Shown here piece after piece: positions 26,941-34,493 of a stretch of 64,000 nucleotides of DNA. The DNA is from CAJCIT01 sp963771305 (GTDB taxonomy: Bacteria; Acidobacteriota; Terriglobia; Bryobacterales; Bryobacteraceae), in assembly GCA_963771305.1 (NCBI GenBank), contig CAVYTS010000025.1, positions 372,001 through 436,000 of the forward strand, read 5' to 3'. The notes below the pieces were generated by a model. It did not search any database and was not told the DNA's origin. It worked only from the letters and a program-made list of their open reading frames with translations. Position numbers and translations under genes: made by a program. Position 1 is the first letter of the stretch. Each line of letters begins with the position of its first letter.

Positions 26941-27033
26941 TCCCTGCTCAATTGCCACGCTGCGGATTGTCACCGCCCGCCACTTGCTCGGGCAGTTGCC
27001 TCATTGTCCCTTCTGCGGAGCCAGCGGGAGCAG

Positions 27034-27384
27034 TTAATCTTCAGCATCCACGTCTACATCCACCATGCAGGTCTGTGGACGGGAATGATGGGGCGCGGTG
27101 TGCCATGAACCCTCGAGCAATTGCACTCTAGACAGCTTCTCCAGAGCAAGGCAGCGCCAGTTTTCCGGTGAGCCGTCCGCTTGCAATCCACTCGAACTCT
27201 CCCCAGCATACTGATAGCAAAGTACACGAACCTGGCCCTCGTTATTCCGACCCAACCTATGCGGGCAGAACCACCGATCCCTGTCGTGATAGGTGGCACG
27301 AATAGGATCCTTACTGACCACAGCCGTCCGGACCACGCGATAAATATCCTCGACCGTCTGAATCTTCGCTTGGATGACACCCAT
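27034..27384 (-). CDS. Possible passenger protein inside the IS701-type element
   Basis: 116 residues on the strand opposite the transposase, wholly between the transposase gene and the right inverted repeat. It contains FCPHRLGRNNEGQVRVLCYQ, YAGESSSGLQADGSPENWRC and HTAPHHSRPQTCMVDVDVDA. The ordered hydrophobic/charged pattern and AGGAG at the ATG support coding. No domain assigned with confidence; part of it resembles the WYL-like ligand-binding stretch. It may be cargo, or a host gene captured earlier. Confidence 0.6.
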   Translation of the reverse strand: MGVIQAKIQTVEDIYRVVRTAVVSKDPIRATYHDRDRWFCPHRLGRNNEGQVRVLCYQYAGESSSGLQADGSPENWRCLALEKLSRVQLLEGSWHTAPHHSRPQTCMVDVDVDAED

Positions 27385-27450
27385 CTCCTACACGATACCC
27401 GGGCTTTGCCATCATCCTCAATCGGCTCAGTAATTTATAACACAGTAATA

Positions 27451-28344
27451 CTAGAACCATAGATATTTGGTCGCATCCACCGACGTGTGAAGCAACGCCG
27501 AGGCAACCACACTCGTCGATCGGGCGAAGACCGTGCCGAAGAGAAGACCGGCCAACGTGGCGAGGATCATGTAGCGCCAGTTGGGAAATGGGAACGGGCC
27601 GTTATTCAGGTGGGCACTGCCGAAGACTAAGGCGCCTAGAATGATCCCCCAGGCGACGTATGCGGGAGGAAGGCGTTGGGTGATCCAATTCTGGATCAGC
27701 GAGCGAAACAGGATCTCTTCGGGAAGGGCCGTTCCGCAAAAGATAACGGCGATGCGAAACAGCGAAGTGAGCAAAGACGATCGGGGGGCATGGGCGGGGG
27801 CGAGAAAGCCGAGGCGGAGCCCGAGAGGGATCAAGACAGCGGCGGCGACAACCAGGCCCAGGAGGGCTCTAAGCAAGTCGGACAGCGTTTCAGGCAGTTG
27901 GTACTTCATGCCGGGAAGGTTTCGAACCAACAGGAAGAGAAACAGGGCAAGTGTGATGGCGACGCCGTAGGCAATGGTGTGGAGCGTTCCTTGCGCAGGT
28001 TTGGGAATGTAGGCAGCACCCACGCTTAGCTCGAGTGGCAGCCAAAGGAGCAGGATCGCGGCGAGATCGGGCAAGGTGGCAGCGCGGGTTGGGCGGTGAT
28101 CGAGCCGGGCTTCCTGGGAGTAGATGATGAGCGTGGGAAGGAACGTGTAGCCGGCGACCAGGAGCACGATCGGCGTGGAGAGCGCGGAGTAATGCCAAGC
28201 TGAGGCGCAGAAGAGGAGGCTCAGCCCGGCGGGGACGCAGAAGATTAGGGAGCGGTTGTGCTCAAAAGCTGAGCGTAGCTGATGCTGAAGCGGCTGAGAG
28301 AAGAGCGCAAGAATCAGCAGCAGGAAGAAGACGATCGCGATCAT
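27451..28344 (-). CDS. CPBP-family intramembrane glutamic protease
   Basis: 297 residues, about eight hydrophobic helices. Catalytic motifs of the CAAX-processing/bacteriocin-immunity group: PEEILFRSLIQNWI (paired Glu and Arg), then FGSAHLNNG (His) and SALLHTSVDATKY (His/Asn region). Role in bacteria is variable (prenyl-protein processing, peptide resistance or signalling). Its TAG stop lies within the CTAG target of the IS701-type insertion. Confidence 0.88.
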   Translation of the reverse strand: MIAIVFFLLLILALFSQPLQHQLRSAFEHNRSLIFCVPAGLSLLFCASAWHYSALSTPIVLLVAGYTFLPTLIIYSQEARLDHRPTRAATLPDLAAILLLWLPLELSVGAAYIPKPAQGTLHTIAYGVAITLALFLFLLVRNLPGMKYQLPETLSDLLRALLGLVVAAAVLIPLGLRLGFLAPAHAPRSSLLTSLFRIAVIFCGTALPEEILFRSLIQNWITQRLPPAYVAWGIILGALVFGSAHLNNGPFPFPNWRYMILATLAGLLFGTVFARSTSVVASALLHTSVDATKYLWF

Positions 28345-28353
28345 GCGTTGCCT

Positions 28354-28688
28354 TTATGGTCGTCTGCGGAAGCACTCGCTAGCCATTCTGGAGCATTCCG
28401 CATTGATCTTCCCAACCAGTTCTCCGGTCTCAGCCGTGATCGGATAAACCGGGACGGTTGCTTTCAGATCATCAAGGAATGCGCGGCGCGCCTGCCGCCG
28501 ATCGATCGTAACAGGAAGTGGCCCTTTGCGGCATTAGCGTAGCGGAACTGGCGTATGGTATCTGCCGCGCCGATTTCGCCGACGCGATCAGCAAGGTACT
28601 TTAGAAAACGAGCGACATTCAGGCGCTGTCGCTCGGCCTCAATCACCGCGCTTGAATCGAGGATTAGTCCCAGGCCGGAGGATTCCAT
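28354..28688 (-). pseudogene. VapC-type PIN toxin, broken by a 57-bp internal inversion
   Basis: The minus-strand frame starts normally for a VapC (GLILDSSAVIEAERQRLNVA ... LADRVGE) and then turns to noise. The missing PIN core is read from the plus strand at 28515-28574: EVALCGISVAELAYGICRAD. Inverting 28518-28574 (19 codons, between GAA and TTC) restores VGEVALCGISVAELAYGICR in frame. Farther on, RRAFLDDLKATVPVYPITAE follows in another minus frame, and the frame stops at 28354 before the last PIN acidic motif. At least three lesions; the toxin should be dead. Confidence 0.8.
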
Positions 28689-28939
28689 GGCTGACTGCGT
28701 TCCGCGATCCCTTCTTCGAGATCCTTCAGGAAGCCCTCATCCGGGATAGCAGTGGTGCCTCGCGCTTCCGCCAGCGCAACGCACTCTGACAACAAGCGGC
28801 CTTTGACGACCGGCGAGCGAAGGACGGCAATTGGGCGGTGATCCTGCTCAATGACGACCTCGACGCCCTTCTGAACACGCGCTAACACGGCATGAAGGTC
28901 ACGAGCCAATTCGGCCTCGCTCATGTGAACAGTAGCCAT
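28664..28939 (-). CDS. VapB/Phd-type antitoxin
   Basis: 91 residues: HMSEAELARDLHAVLARVQK and VEVVIEQDHRPIAVLRSP form the Phd-like DNA-binding half; LKDLEEGIAERSQPWNPPAW is the toxin-binding tail. It overlaps the vapC start by 25 bp, the usual antitoxin-first layout. Because the adjacent vapC is broken, it is now effectively a surviving antitoxin that may still regulate its promoter or block related toxins. Confidence 0.8.
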   Translation of the reverse strand: MATVHMSEAELARDLHAVLARVQKGVEVVIEQDHRPIAVLRSPVVKGRLLSECVALAEARGTTAIPDEGFLKDLEEGIAERSQPWNPPAWD

Positions 28940-29005
28940 TCACTCCATTATGGCGCTTCGCGGAGGTCTTGGCCCCACGGGAAGGATCGCCCACGGTGCA
29001 GCGGC

Positions 29006-29857
29006 TTATTTCCCCGTTTCGGGTTCATCGTAGCCTTTGAGGCGGCGGGCCCAAATATTCCGGAAGCGGACTTTGTCACCGTGGTTCTGCAGCAGCAGAC
29101 CGTCTTCAGCGGGTTGCGGGACGTAGTGCGCCACCTGGCGATAGACCATGGGACCCATGGATGCCTGGTGGTTGTGCAGCAGCACGCCGTTCAGGAACGT
29201 CGTGAAATAGGCGGGCTTGAGAAGTTTTTCGCCGTCGAACTTGGGCGCTTCGAAGACGATGTCGTAGGATTGCCATTCGCCGGGCGGCCGCGTCGGGTTG
29301 ACGAGCGGAGGCCACTGGCCGTAGATGGCTCCGGCTTGGCCATCGGCATAAGTGGGGTTGTTGTAGGAATCTAGAACTTGCGACTCAAAGCGGGCCATCA
29401 GGATGACGCCACTGTTTCCCCGCCCCTGGCTGTTGCCCTTGACCACTGCGGGCGAGGACCATTCCACGTGGACCTGGACATCGCCGAACTTCTCCTTGGT
29501 GATGATGTCGCCGGTTCCCGGTACAACCTCCATGTAACCGTCTTCGACTTTCCATTCGGCAGGACCGGTGGTTCCGGCCTTGGTGATGTTGCTGTGATGC
29601 GAGGTCCATTGCGAGAGGTCCTTGCCGTCAAACAGAATGATGGCGTCGGAAGGAGCGTCACCCCATTGCTTGCCCGGCGTCACTACCTTGGGATGGGGAC
29701 GGCTGGGATCGTGCACATGGTAGGGCAGTCCCGGAAGCATAGGCGTGTCAGTGAAGCCGAGGTCGTGATTCGGCTGGTTCTGCGCCGATATCGTAAGGAC
29801 GGTCACCGTGGAGAGTGCGGCGACGCCGAGGATTATTAAGAGGTGAGATGTTCGCAT
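29006..29857 (-). CDS. DUF1080 (3-keto-disaccharide hydrolase-like) secreted protein
   Basis: 283 residues from ATG 29857 with signal peptide (LLIILGVAALSTVTVLTISA). The LamG-like DUF1080 fold is shown by IILFDGKDLSQWTSHHSN, WKVEDGYMEVVPGTGDI, FGDVQVHVEW, GNSGVILMARFE, PPGEWQSYDIVFEAP and a final LLLQNHGDKVRFRNIWARRL. The family includes periplasmic carbohydrate-binding and 3-keto-glycoside hydrolase proteins. The substrate is not known. Monocistronic, upstream of a hairpin-rich gap. Confidence 0.88.
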   Translation of the reverse strand: MRTSHLLIILGVAALSTVTVLTISAQNQPNHDLGFTDTPMLPGLPYHVHDPSRPHPKVVTPGKQWGDAPSDAIILFDGKDLSQWTSHHSNITKAGTTGPAEWKVEDGYMEVVPGTGDIITKEKFGDVQVHVEWSSPAVVKGNSQGRGNSGVILMARFESQVLDSYNNPTYADGQAGAIYGQWPPLVNPTRPPGEWQSYDIVFEAPKFDGEKLLKPAYFTTFLNGVLLHNHQASMGPMVYRQVAHYVPQPAEDGLLLQNHGDKVRFRNIWARRLKGYDEPETGK

Positions 29858-29906
29858 GTTGGTTCGTTCTGAAGCAGGTAGCGTATCAGAGATGAAAAGT
29901 CGGGGA

Positions 29907-29948
29907 GCCGGATGTGGCATCCGGCGCGGGTGTGGGGACCCGCCCCAC
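29907..29948. repeat. Overlapping hairpins downstream of mqnE start-to-end gap
   Basis: GCCGGAT-gtggc-ATCCGGC is followed by two mutually exclusive hairpins, GCGGGT-gtgggg-ACCCGC and GTGGGG-acccg-CCCCAC. It lies between the DUF1080 gene start and the mqnE stop. The lack of a T tract argues against a classic terminator; the GTGGGG/CCCCAC parts recall the family B repeat. Confidence 0.6.
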
Positions 29949-29951
29949 TTC

Positions 29952-31085
29952 TTACGCCAGAACGGTGAAGTCAGATTCCTGGCGGACGACCGGGCGATAG
30001 GAGGTATCGCGTTCCGACGGTTCGCGGCCGGCTTCGCGAATCAGCCGTAAGAGATCCTGGCGGCGCAGGCCTTGGCTGGTGGTGGCGCCCGCATCGTGAT
30101 AGATCTTCTCCTCAACAACAGTGCCATCAATGTCGTTGGCGCCGAAACGCTGCGCTATCTGCGCGACGTTGGGCGTCATCATCACCCAGTAGGCCTTGAT
30201 ATGCCGGATGTTGTCGAGCATCAGGCGGGCGACAGCGATCTGGCGAAGATCATCGAAACCAGAGGTCTTCGGCAAGTGATGAAGAGCTGTGTTGTCGGGA
30301 TGGAAGGCTAATGGAATGTACGTGACAAAGCCCCCAGTCTCATCTTGTACTTCACGTAGTCGAACCAAATGGTCGACGCGGTCCTCGGGGGTTTCGAGGT
30401 GGCCATAGAGCATAGTGCAATTGCTCTTGAGCCCGATCTGGTGAGCAATGCGCGCCGTTTCCAACCACTCGTTGCCGTCGATCTTGTGGTCGCAGATGAT
30501 GCGCCGGACACGTTCCGAGAAAACCTCAGCCCCACCGCCTGGCAGCGAGTCGACGCCGGCCGCTTTGAACTGCTCCAGCGTTTCACGGATGGAGATCTTC
30601 GCGCGCTTGGCAAGATACGCGACCTCGACCATCGTGAAGGCCTTCAGGTGAACTTGCGGGTAACGCTCCTTCAGGCCGCGGATCATCTCGCAGAACCAAT
30701 CGAGAGTGAGTTCAGGGTGCAGGCCGCCCACGATGTGGAATTCGGTGACGGCTTCGGTGTAGCCATGGCCGGCGCGCGCCCAAACCTCCTCTAAAGACAT
30801 GGTGTAAGCCGACGGATCTTTGGTGCGTTTTCCGAAGGCACAAAGCCTGCAGCTAGCTACACATACGTCCGTAGGATTGATGTGACGGTTGACGTTGAAA
30901 TAGGTGACGTTACCGTGCATGCGCTCGCGCACCAGGTTCGCCATGTAGCCGGTTGCCAGAAGATCGGGGCTGCGATAGAGGCGGATCCCATCGTCAAAAT
31001 CGAGGCGTGTGCCGGCTGCTACCTTGTCCAGAATGGGCTTGAGCTGTTGGTCGTCGAGGATGGGTTGGGCTTGGTCGGCTTGCAT
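29952..31085 (-). CDS. mqnE: Aminofutalosine synthase MqnE (radical SAM)
   Basis: Radical-SAM enzyme of the futalosine menaquinone pathway, joining 3-[(1-carboxyvinyl)oxy]benzoate with a SAM-derived adenosyl radical. 377 residues; the 4Fe-4S cluster motif CVASCRLCAF is intact. Other family blocks: TYFNVNRHINPTDVC, EFHIVGGLHPELTLDWFCEM, GVDSLPGGGAEVFSERVR, GLKSNCTMLYGHLE and GGFVTYIPLAFHPDNT. Its start overlaps the prenyltransferase stop by one base (TGATG), so the two are coupled. Other mqn genes are not in the window. Confidence 0.92.
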   Translation of the reverse strand: MQADQAQPILDDQQLKPILDKVAAGTRLDFDDGIRLYRSPDLLATGYMANLVRERMHGNVTYFNVNRHINPTDVCVASCRLCAFGKRTKDPSAYTMSLEEVWARAGHGYTEAVTEFHIVGGLHPELTLDWFCEMIRGLKERYPQVHLKAFTMVEVAYLAKRAKISIRETLEQFKAAGVDSLPGGGAEVFSERVRRIICDHKIDGNEWLETARIAHQIGLKSNCTMLYGHLETPEDRVDHLVRLREVQDETGGFVTYIPLAFHPDNTALHHLPKTSGFDDLRQIAVARLMLDNIRHIKAYWVMMTPNVAQIAQRFGANDIDGTVVEEKIYHDAGATTSQGLRRQDLLRLIREAGREPSERDTSYRPVVRQESDFTVLA

Positions 31086-31975
31086 CAGAGTGGATAGCGC
31101 TGGAGCAATATGTCAGCTGCCCAAAACACGAAGAATAGCACGCTTACGTAGCCATTCACCGTGAAAAAAGCGGCGTTGACCCGGCTCAAATCGGTTGGTT
31201 TGACCAAGCCCTGTTCGTAGACCAGGAGAGCCAGCACGGCCAGGATGCCAACGAAACTCAGCGCCCCCAGGTGGAAGGCCAGCGTCAGAGCAAGCAGGCA
31301 CAGGATCATGGCGACGTGCAACAGCCGGGACACATGCAGGGCTCTAGCGATTCCTAGCTTCCTTGGCAGGCTGAAAAGATCTTCGGTCTGGTCGAAGTCG
31401 TAGTCCTGGCACGCATAGATCACGTCAAAGCCGGCGGTCCAGAACATGACCGCGGCTGTGAGCCAGATGATCCGAGGGTCGAGTGCGCCACGCATAGCGA
31501 TCCAGGCAGCGGAGGGCGCCATGCCGAGGCAGAAGCCAAGGAGGAGGTGCGAGAACGAAGTGAATCGCTTACAGAACGAATAGAAGAAAAGGATGCCCAA
31601 GGCAACCGGCGCCAACAACAGGCACAGCGGGCCCAACTGTCGAGCGGCGAGAATGAAGACGCCCGACGAAACAACCGTGAATCCCCAGGCGAATTGCGGG
31701 GACAGCAGGCCCGCCGGCAAATGGCGCTTCGCCGTGCGCCGGTTTCGCGCATCAATATCGGCATCGAGGATTCGATTGAAGGTCATGGCTGCCGAACGGG
31801 CGGCGACCATTGCGACAACAATCCACAAGAAACGCAGCTTGAGATCGGGAATGCGAAAGTTGGCGTCGCGCAGCGCCAGCAGGGCGCCCGTGAGCGCAAA
31901 GGGAAGCGCAAACACCGAGTGCTCGAACTTGATCATTTCGAGCGTGAGCCGAAGGCGTTTCCAGAATCGAAGCAT
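31085..31975 (-). CDS. UbiA-type prenyltransferase (MqnP-like)
   Basis: 296-residue membrane enzyme with about eight helices. The two Asp-rich motifs are NRILDADIDARNRRT and DYDFDQTED, which bind Mg-pyrophosphate of the polyprenyl donor. Coupling to mqnE makes it the likely enzyme that prenylates the dihydroxynaphthoate-type intermediate of the futalosine route (context inference); by sequence alone it could be a 4-hydroxybenzoate transferase. Confidence 0.88.
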   Translation of the reverse strand: MLRFWKRLRLTLEMIKFEHSVFALPFALTGALLALRDANFRIPDLKLRFLWIVVAMVAARSAAMTFNRILDADIDARNRRTAKRHLPAGLLSPQFAWGFTVVSSGVFILAARQLGPLCLLLAPVALGILFFYSFCKRFTSFSHLLLGFCLGMAPSAAWIAMRGALDPRIIWLTAAVMFWTAGFDVIYACQDYDFDQTEDLFSLPRKLGIARALHVSRLLHVAMILCLLALTLAFHLGALSFVGILAVLALLVYEQGLVKPTDLSRVNAAFFTVNGYVSVLFFVFWAADILLQRYPL

Positions 31976-32003
31976 TAATTCGCCGGGTTCCCCTAGGCTG
32001 CTT

Positions 32004-32061
32004 CACAGGCTGGCCTGTGACCCACTCGGGTCACAGATTGTTTCAACCCGGCTTCAGCCGG
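32004..32061. repeat. Overlapping palindromes in the gap before larB
   Basis: TCACAGG-ctgg-CCTGTGA overlaps CTGTGACCC-actc-GGGTCACAG, so the central CCTGTGA can pair either way; GGCTTCAGCC follows. The element lies in the 200-bp divergent gap upstream of the prenyltransferase and larB. Palindromic dispersed repeat or regulatory switch; no second copy was noticed here. Confidence 0.55.
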
Positions 32062-32177
32062 TGACCTTGCTAAAGCCTGTGCCACTTGTTTTCGTCCGCT
32101 TGCGGGGAACGCTACCATTTTAGGAGATGCCACCGGAGGACGCGAGGTGGCTTATCTGAGGCCGATCTCTAAAATTC

Positions 32178-32924
32178 ATGGATTCTCAACGTTTGAAGCA
32201 ACTCCTGGAGCAGGTACAGAAGGGAGGGACGTCCGTGGCCGAAGCGATCGATCAGCTGCGTCATCTGCCCTTCGAGGATCTCGGGTTCGCGAAGGTGGAC
32301 CATCACCGCGCGATGCGGCACGGGATGCCGGAAGTGATTTTCGGCAAGGGAAAGACACCCGAGCAGATTCTGGGTATTGCCCAAGCGCTGCTAGCGAAAT
32401 CGCAAAATGTTCTGGTGACGCGGGCAACGGCGGAGGCGGCTGAGTTGCTAATGAAGACCGAACCTGCGGGGGAGCACTTCCCGCTCTCAGGCGTGGTGCG
32501 ATTCTGGCGCGACCGGACCCAACTCGGCAAAGGTAGGATCTCGGTAATCTGCGCCGGCACAAGCGATCTCCCGGTGATGGAAGAGGCGCAATTGACCGCG
32601 GAGATCATGGGCAACGACGTGGAGGCAATTGTCGACGTAGGTGTGGCGGGCTTGCACCGGCTGCTGCATCACCATACGCGACTGCTCGAAAGCAAGGTCA
32701 TTGTGGTCTGTGCCGGCATGGAAGGCGCACTGCCGAGCGTTGTCGGCGGTCTGGTGGCTTGCCCGGTGATCGCGGTGCCGACCAGCGTGGGCTATGGTGC
32801 GAGTTTCCAGGGGGTTGCCGCGCTGCTAGGCATGTTGAATAGCTGCGCCAGCAACGTGACGGTCGTGAACATCGACAACGGCTTTGGCGCGGGCTATGTG
32901 GCCAGCCTGATCAACCGGGTGTAG
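32178..32924 (+). CDS. larB: LarB, nickel-pincer cofactor synthase
   Basis: Carboxylates nicotinic acid adenine dinucleotide to pyridinium-3,5-biscarboxylic acid mononucleotide, the first step toward the nickel-pincer nucleotide cofactor of LarA racemases. 248 residues; the PurE-like domain is seen in ISVICAGTSDLPVMEEAQLT, VDVGVAGLHRLL, VVCAGMEGALPSVVGGL and VPTSVGYGASFQGVAALLGM. larA, larC and larE are absent from the window, so partners lie elsewhere. The end overlaps the convergent gene by 14 bp. Confidence 0.93.
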   Translation: MDSQRLKQLLEQVQKGGTSVAEAIDQLRHLPFEDLGFAKVDHHRAMRHGMPEVIFGKGKTPEQILGIAQALLAKSQNVLVTRATAEAAELLMKTEPAGEHFPLSGVVRFWRDRTQLGKGRISVICAGTSDLPVMEEAQLTAEIMGNDVEAIVDVGVAGLHRLLHHHTRLLESKVIVVCAGMEGALPSVVGGLVACPVIAVPTSVGYGASFQGVAALLGMLNSCASNVTVVNIDNGFGAGYVASLINRV

Positions 32925-33306
32925 CGGGGCTCGGAGCAAGGACGGCATCGATGACAGGTTCGGCGAACAAGTAAAGGCTAAACAGGGGCGTCATGCCGCC
33001 ACGTCCCCACCGATTCACTTTCCATTGCGCCCTCAGGAATCGGGCCTCGGGATGAGCGGAGAGATTCAGTAGCAGAGACGACACGCCGACATAGAATTTC
33101 TGTGGGATGGAGAGGACCGGCGAGGCAGTCCAGGACTCAGGGTCAGCCGAGCTGAAGATGTCGACCGCGAGACTCTCCTGTTCGACTACCTGCGTGATTC
33201 CGAGCGTCAGCAGAATTGCCCGCGGAGCCGGCAGGCCGAGATCGATATCGGGACCCTGGCCACTGTCATGTACCGTCGTTTCCGGAATCAGAAAAGCCGG
33301 CCGCAT
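32911..33306 (-). CDS. Hypothetical protein cotranscribed with an aminotransferase
   Basis: 131 residues; soluble, no signal or membrane segment. Blocks such as SADPESWTASPVLSIPQKFY and HPEARFLRAQWKVNRWGRG look conserved but no family was recognised. It starts 2 bp after the aminotransferase stop, implying one transcript, and its last codons overlap larB on the other strand. Confidence 0.65.
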   Translation of the reverse strand: MRPAFLIPETTVHDSGQGPDIDLGLPAPRAILLTLGITQVVEQESLAVDIFSSADPESWTASPVLSIPQKFYVGVSSLLLNLSAHPEARFLRAQWKVNRWGRGGMTPLFSLYLFAEPVIDAVLAPSPATPG

Positions 33307-33308
33307 GC

Positions 33309-34484
33309 TTATCCGCGGCCGAGCTTCTGCAAGCGATCGGCGGCCGCGTGAAGCGTTTCCGGCTTCTTGGCGAAACAGAAACGGACCAAGTGCGCTCCGT
33401 CAGCGGCGTCTGAGAAGAAGCTGGAACCTGGCACGGCGCCTACTCCGATTTCGTTGACCAGGTGCGTGCAGAACGCGGTGTCATCGGAGAAATCGAAGTT
33501 CGAGATGTCGGCCATGATGTAGTACGCGCCTTTCGGCACGAAACACTTGAAGCCGACTTTTTCGAGAATCCCAAGCAGCAAGTCACGCTTCGATTGATAT
33601 GTCGAAGCCAGCTCCGAATAGTACGAGTCGGGAAAATGCAGCGCTGTTACGCCGGCCTGCTGCAGAGGAGCGGCCGCGCCGACGGTAATAAAGTCGTGGA
33701 CCTTGCGAATAGACGAGGTGAGCTCCGGCGCTGCCAGAACCCAACCGACGCGCCAGCCGGTAACGGAGTAGGTCTTGCTCAGGCTATTGACCAGAACCGA
33801 CCGCTCGCGGCCGCCAGGCAGCGCCATAGGTGGGATGTGCTGTTCGCCATCGAAGATGACGTGCTCGTAAATCTCATCGGTGAGGATCAGCGCATCGAAC
33901 TCTTCGCAGAGTTCCAGGATTTGCCTCAACTCTTCCCGGGTAAAGACGCGCCCGGTCGGATTGTTTGGCGAGTTGAGGATGACGGCCCGGGTGTTTTCGT
34001 TGAAGGCGCGGCGCAGTTCTTTGACGTCGAAGCTCCAGTCAGGAGGCCGCAGAGTTACGTACCGGCAGACGGCTCCGCTTAACTGAGAATCGGGCCAATA
34101 GTTCTCGTAGAACGGCTCGAAGATCACAACCTCGTCGCCGGGATTCAGCAACGCCAGCATGGCCGCAATCATGCCCTCAGTAGCGCCACAGCACACCGTG
34201 ATTTCGCGCTCGGGATCGATATCAATCTGATAGAAGTGCTGATAGTAATCGGTGATTGAATCACGAAAGGGCTTGGATCCCCACGTAATGGAATACTGAT
34301 TAAGATCGTCGGCGATGGCTTGTTGGGCCGCCTGCTTGATTTCAAGGGGCGCGGCGAAGTCGGGGAATCCCTGCGCCAGATTGACTGCGCCGGCCTTCAG
34401 CGCGAGGCGGGTCATCTCGCGAATGACCGACTCCTTGAATTCCGCTACCCGTTTACTTTGAAAGCGCGTTGCTGTCAGGCCCAT
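33309..34484 (-). CDS. PLP-dependent class I/II aminotransferase
   Basis: 391 residues, fold type I. The Schiff-base Lys is in VNSLSKTYSVTGWRVGWV; NSPNNPTGRVFTREEL and LILTDEIYEHVIFDG are the PLP-ring and Asp motifs, and LVRFCFAKKPETL holds the carboxylate-binding Arg. The GFPDFAAP opening and YSITWGSKPFRDSI resemble the kynurenine/methionine/aspartate aminotransferase group. The substrate cannot be fixed from sequence. Confidence 0.9.
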   Translation of the reverse strand: MGLTATRFQSKRVAEFKESVIREMTRLALKAGAVNLAQGFPDFAAPLEIKQAAQQAIADDLNQYSITWGSKPFRDSITDYYQHFYQIDIDPEREITVCCGATEGMIAAMLALLNPGDEVVIFEPFYENYWPDSQLSGAVCRYVTLRPPDWSFDVKELRRAFNENTRAVILNSPNNPTGRVFTREELRQILELCEEFDALILTDEIYEHVIFDGEQHIPPMALPGGRERSVLVNSLSKTYSVTGWRVGWVLAAPELTSSIRKVHDFITVGAAAPLQQAGVTALHFPDSYYSELASTYQSKRDLLLGILEKVGFKCFVPKGAYYIMADISNFDFSDDTAFCTHLVNEIGVGAVPGSSFFSDAADGAHLVRFCFAKKPETLHAAADRLQKLGRG

Positions 34485-34493
34485 CTCGCAATT

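Larger units (their letters stand above)
25575..27450 (+). mobile_element. IS701-type insertion sequence, 1876 bp
   Basis: Ends defined by TACTACTGTGTTA on the left and its near reverse complement TAACACAGTAATA on the right (12 of 13 match), flanked on both sides by CTAG (25571-25574 and 27451-27454), the 4-bp duplication typical of IS701-type elements. Contains the transposase gene and, in the 510 bp between it and the right end, an opposite-strand open frame. The right CTAG carries the stop codon of the CPBP protease gene, so that gene is unharmed. Confidence 0.9.

Noticed and set aside
32178..32924. PurE (phosphoribosylaminoimidazole carboxylase)
   Set aside because: The PurE-like C-terminal domain is present but the N-terminal extension and 248-residue length identify LarB.
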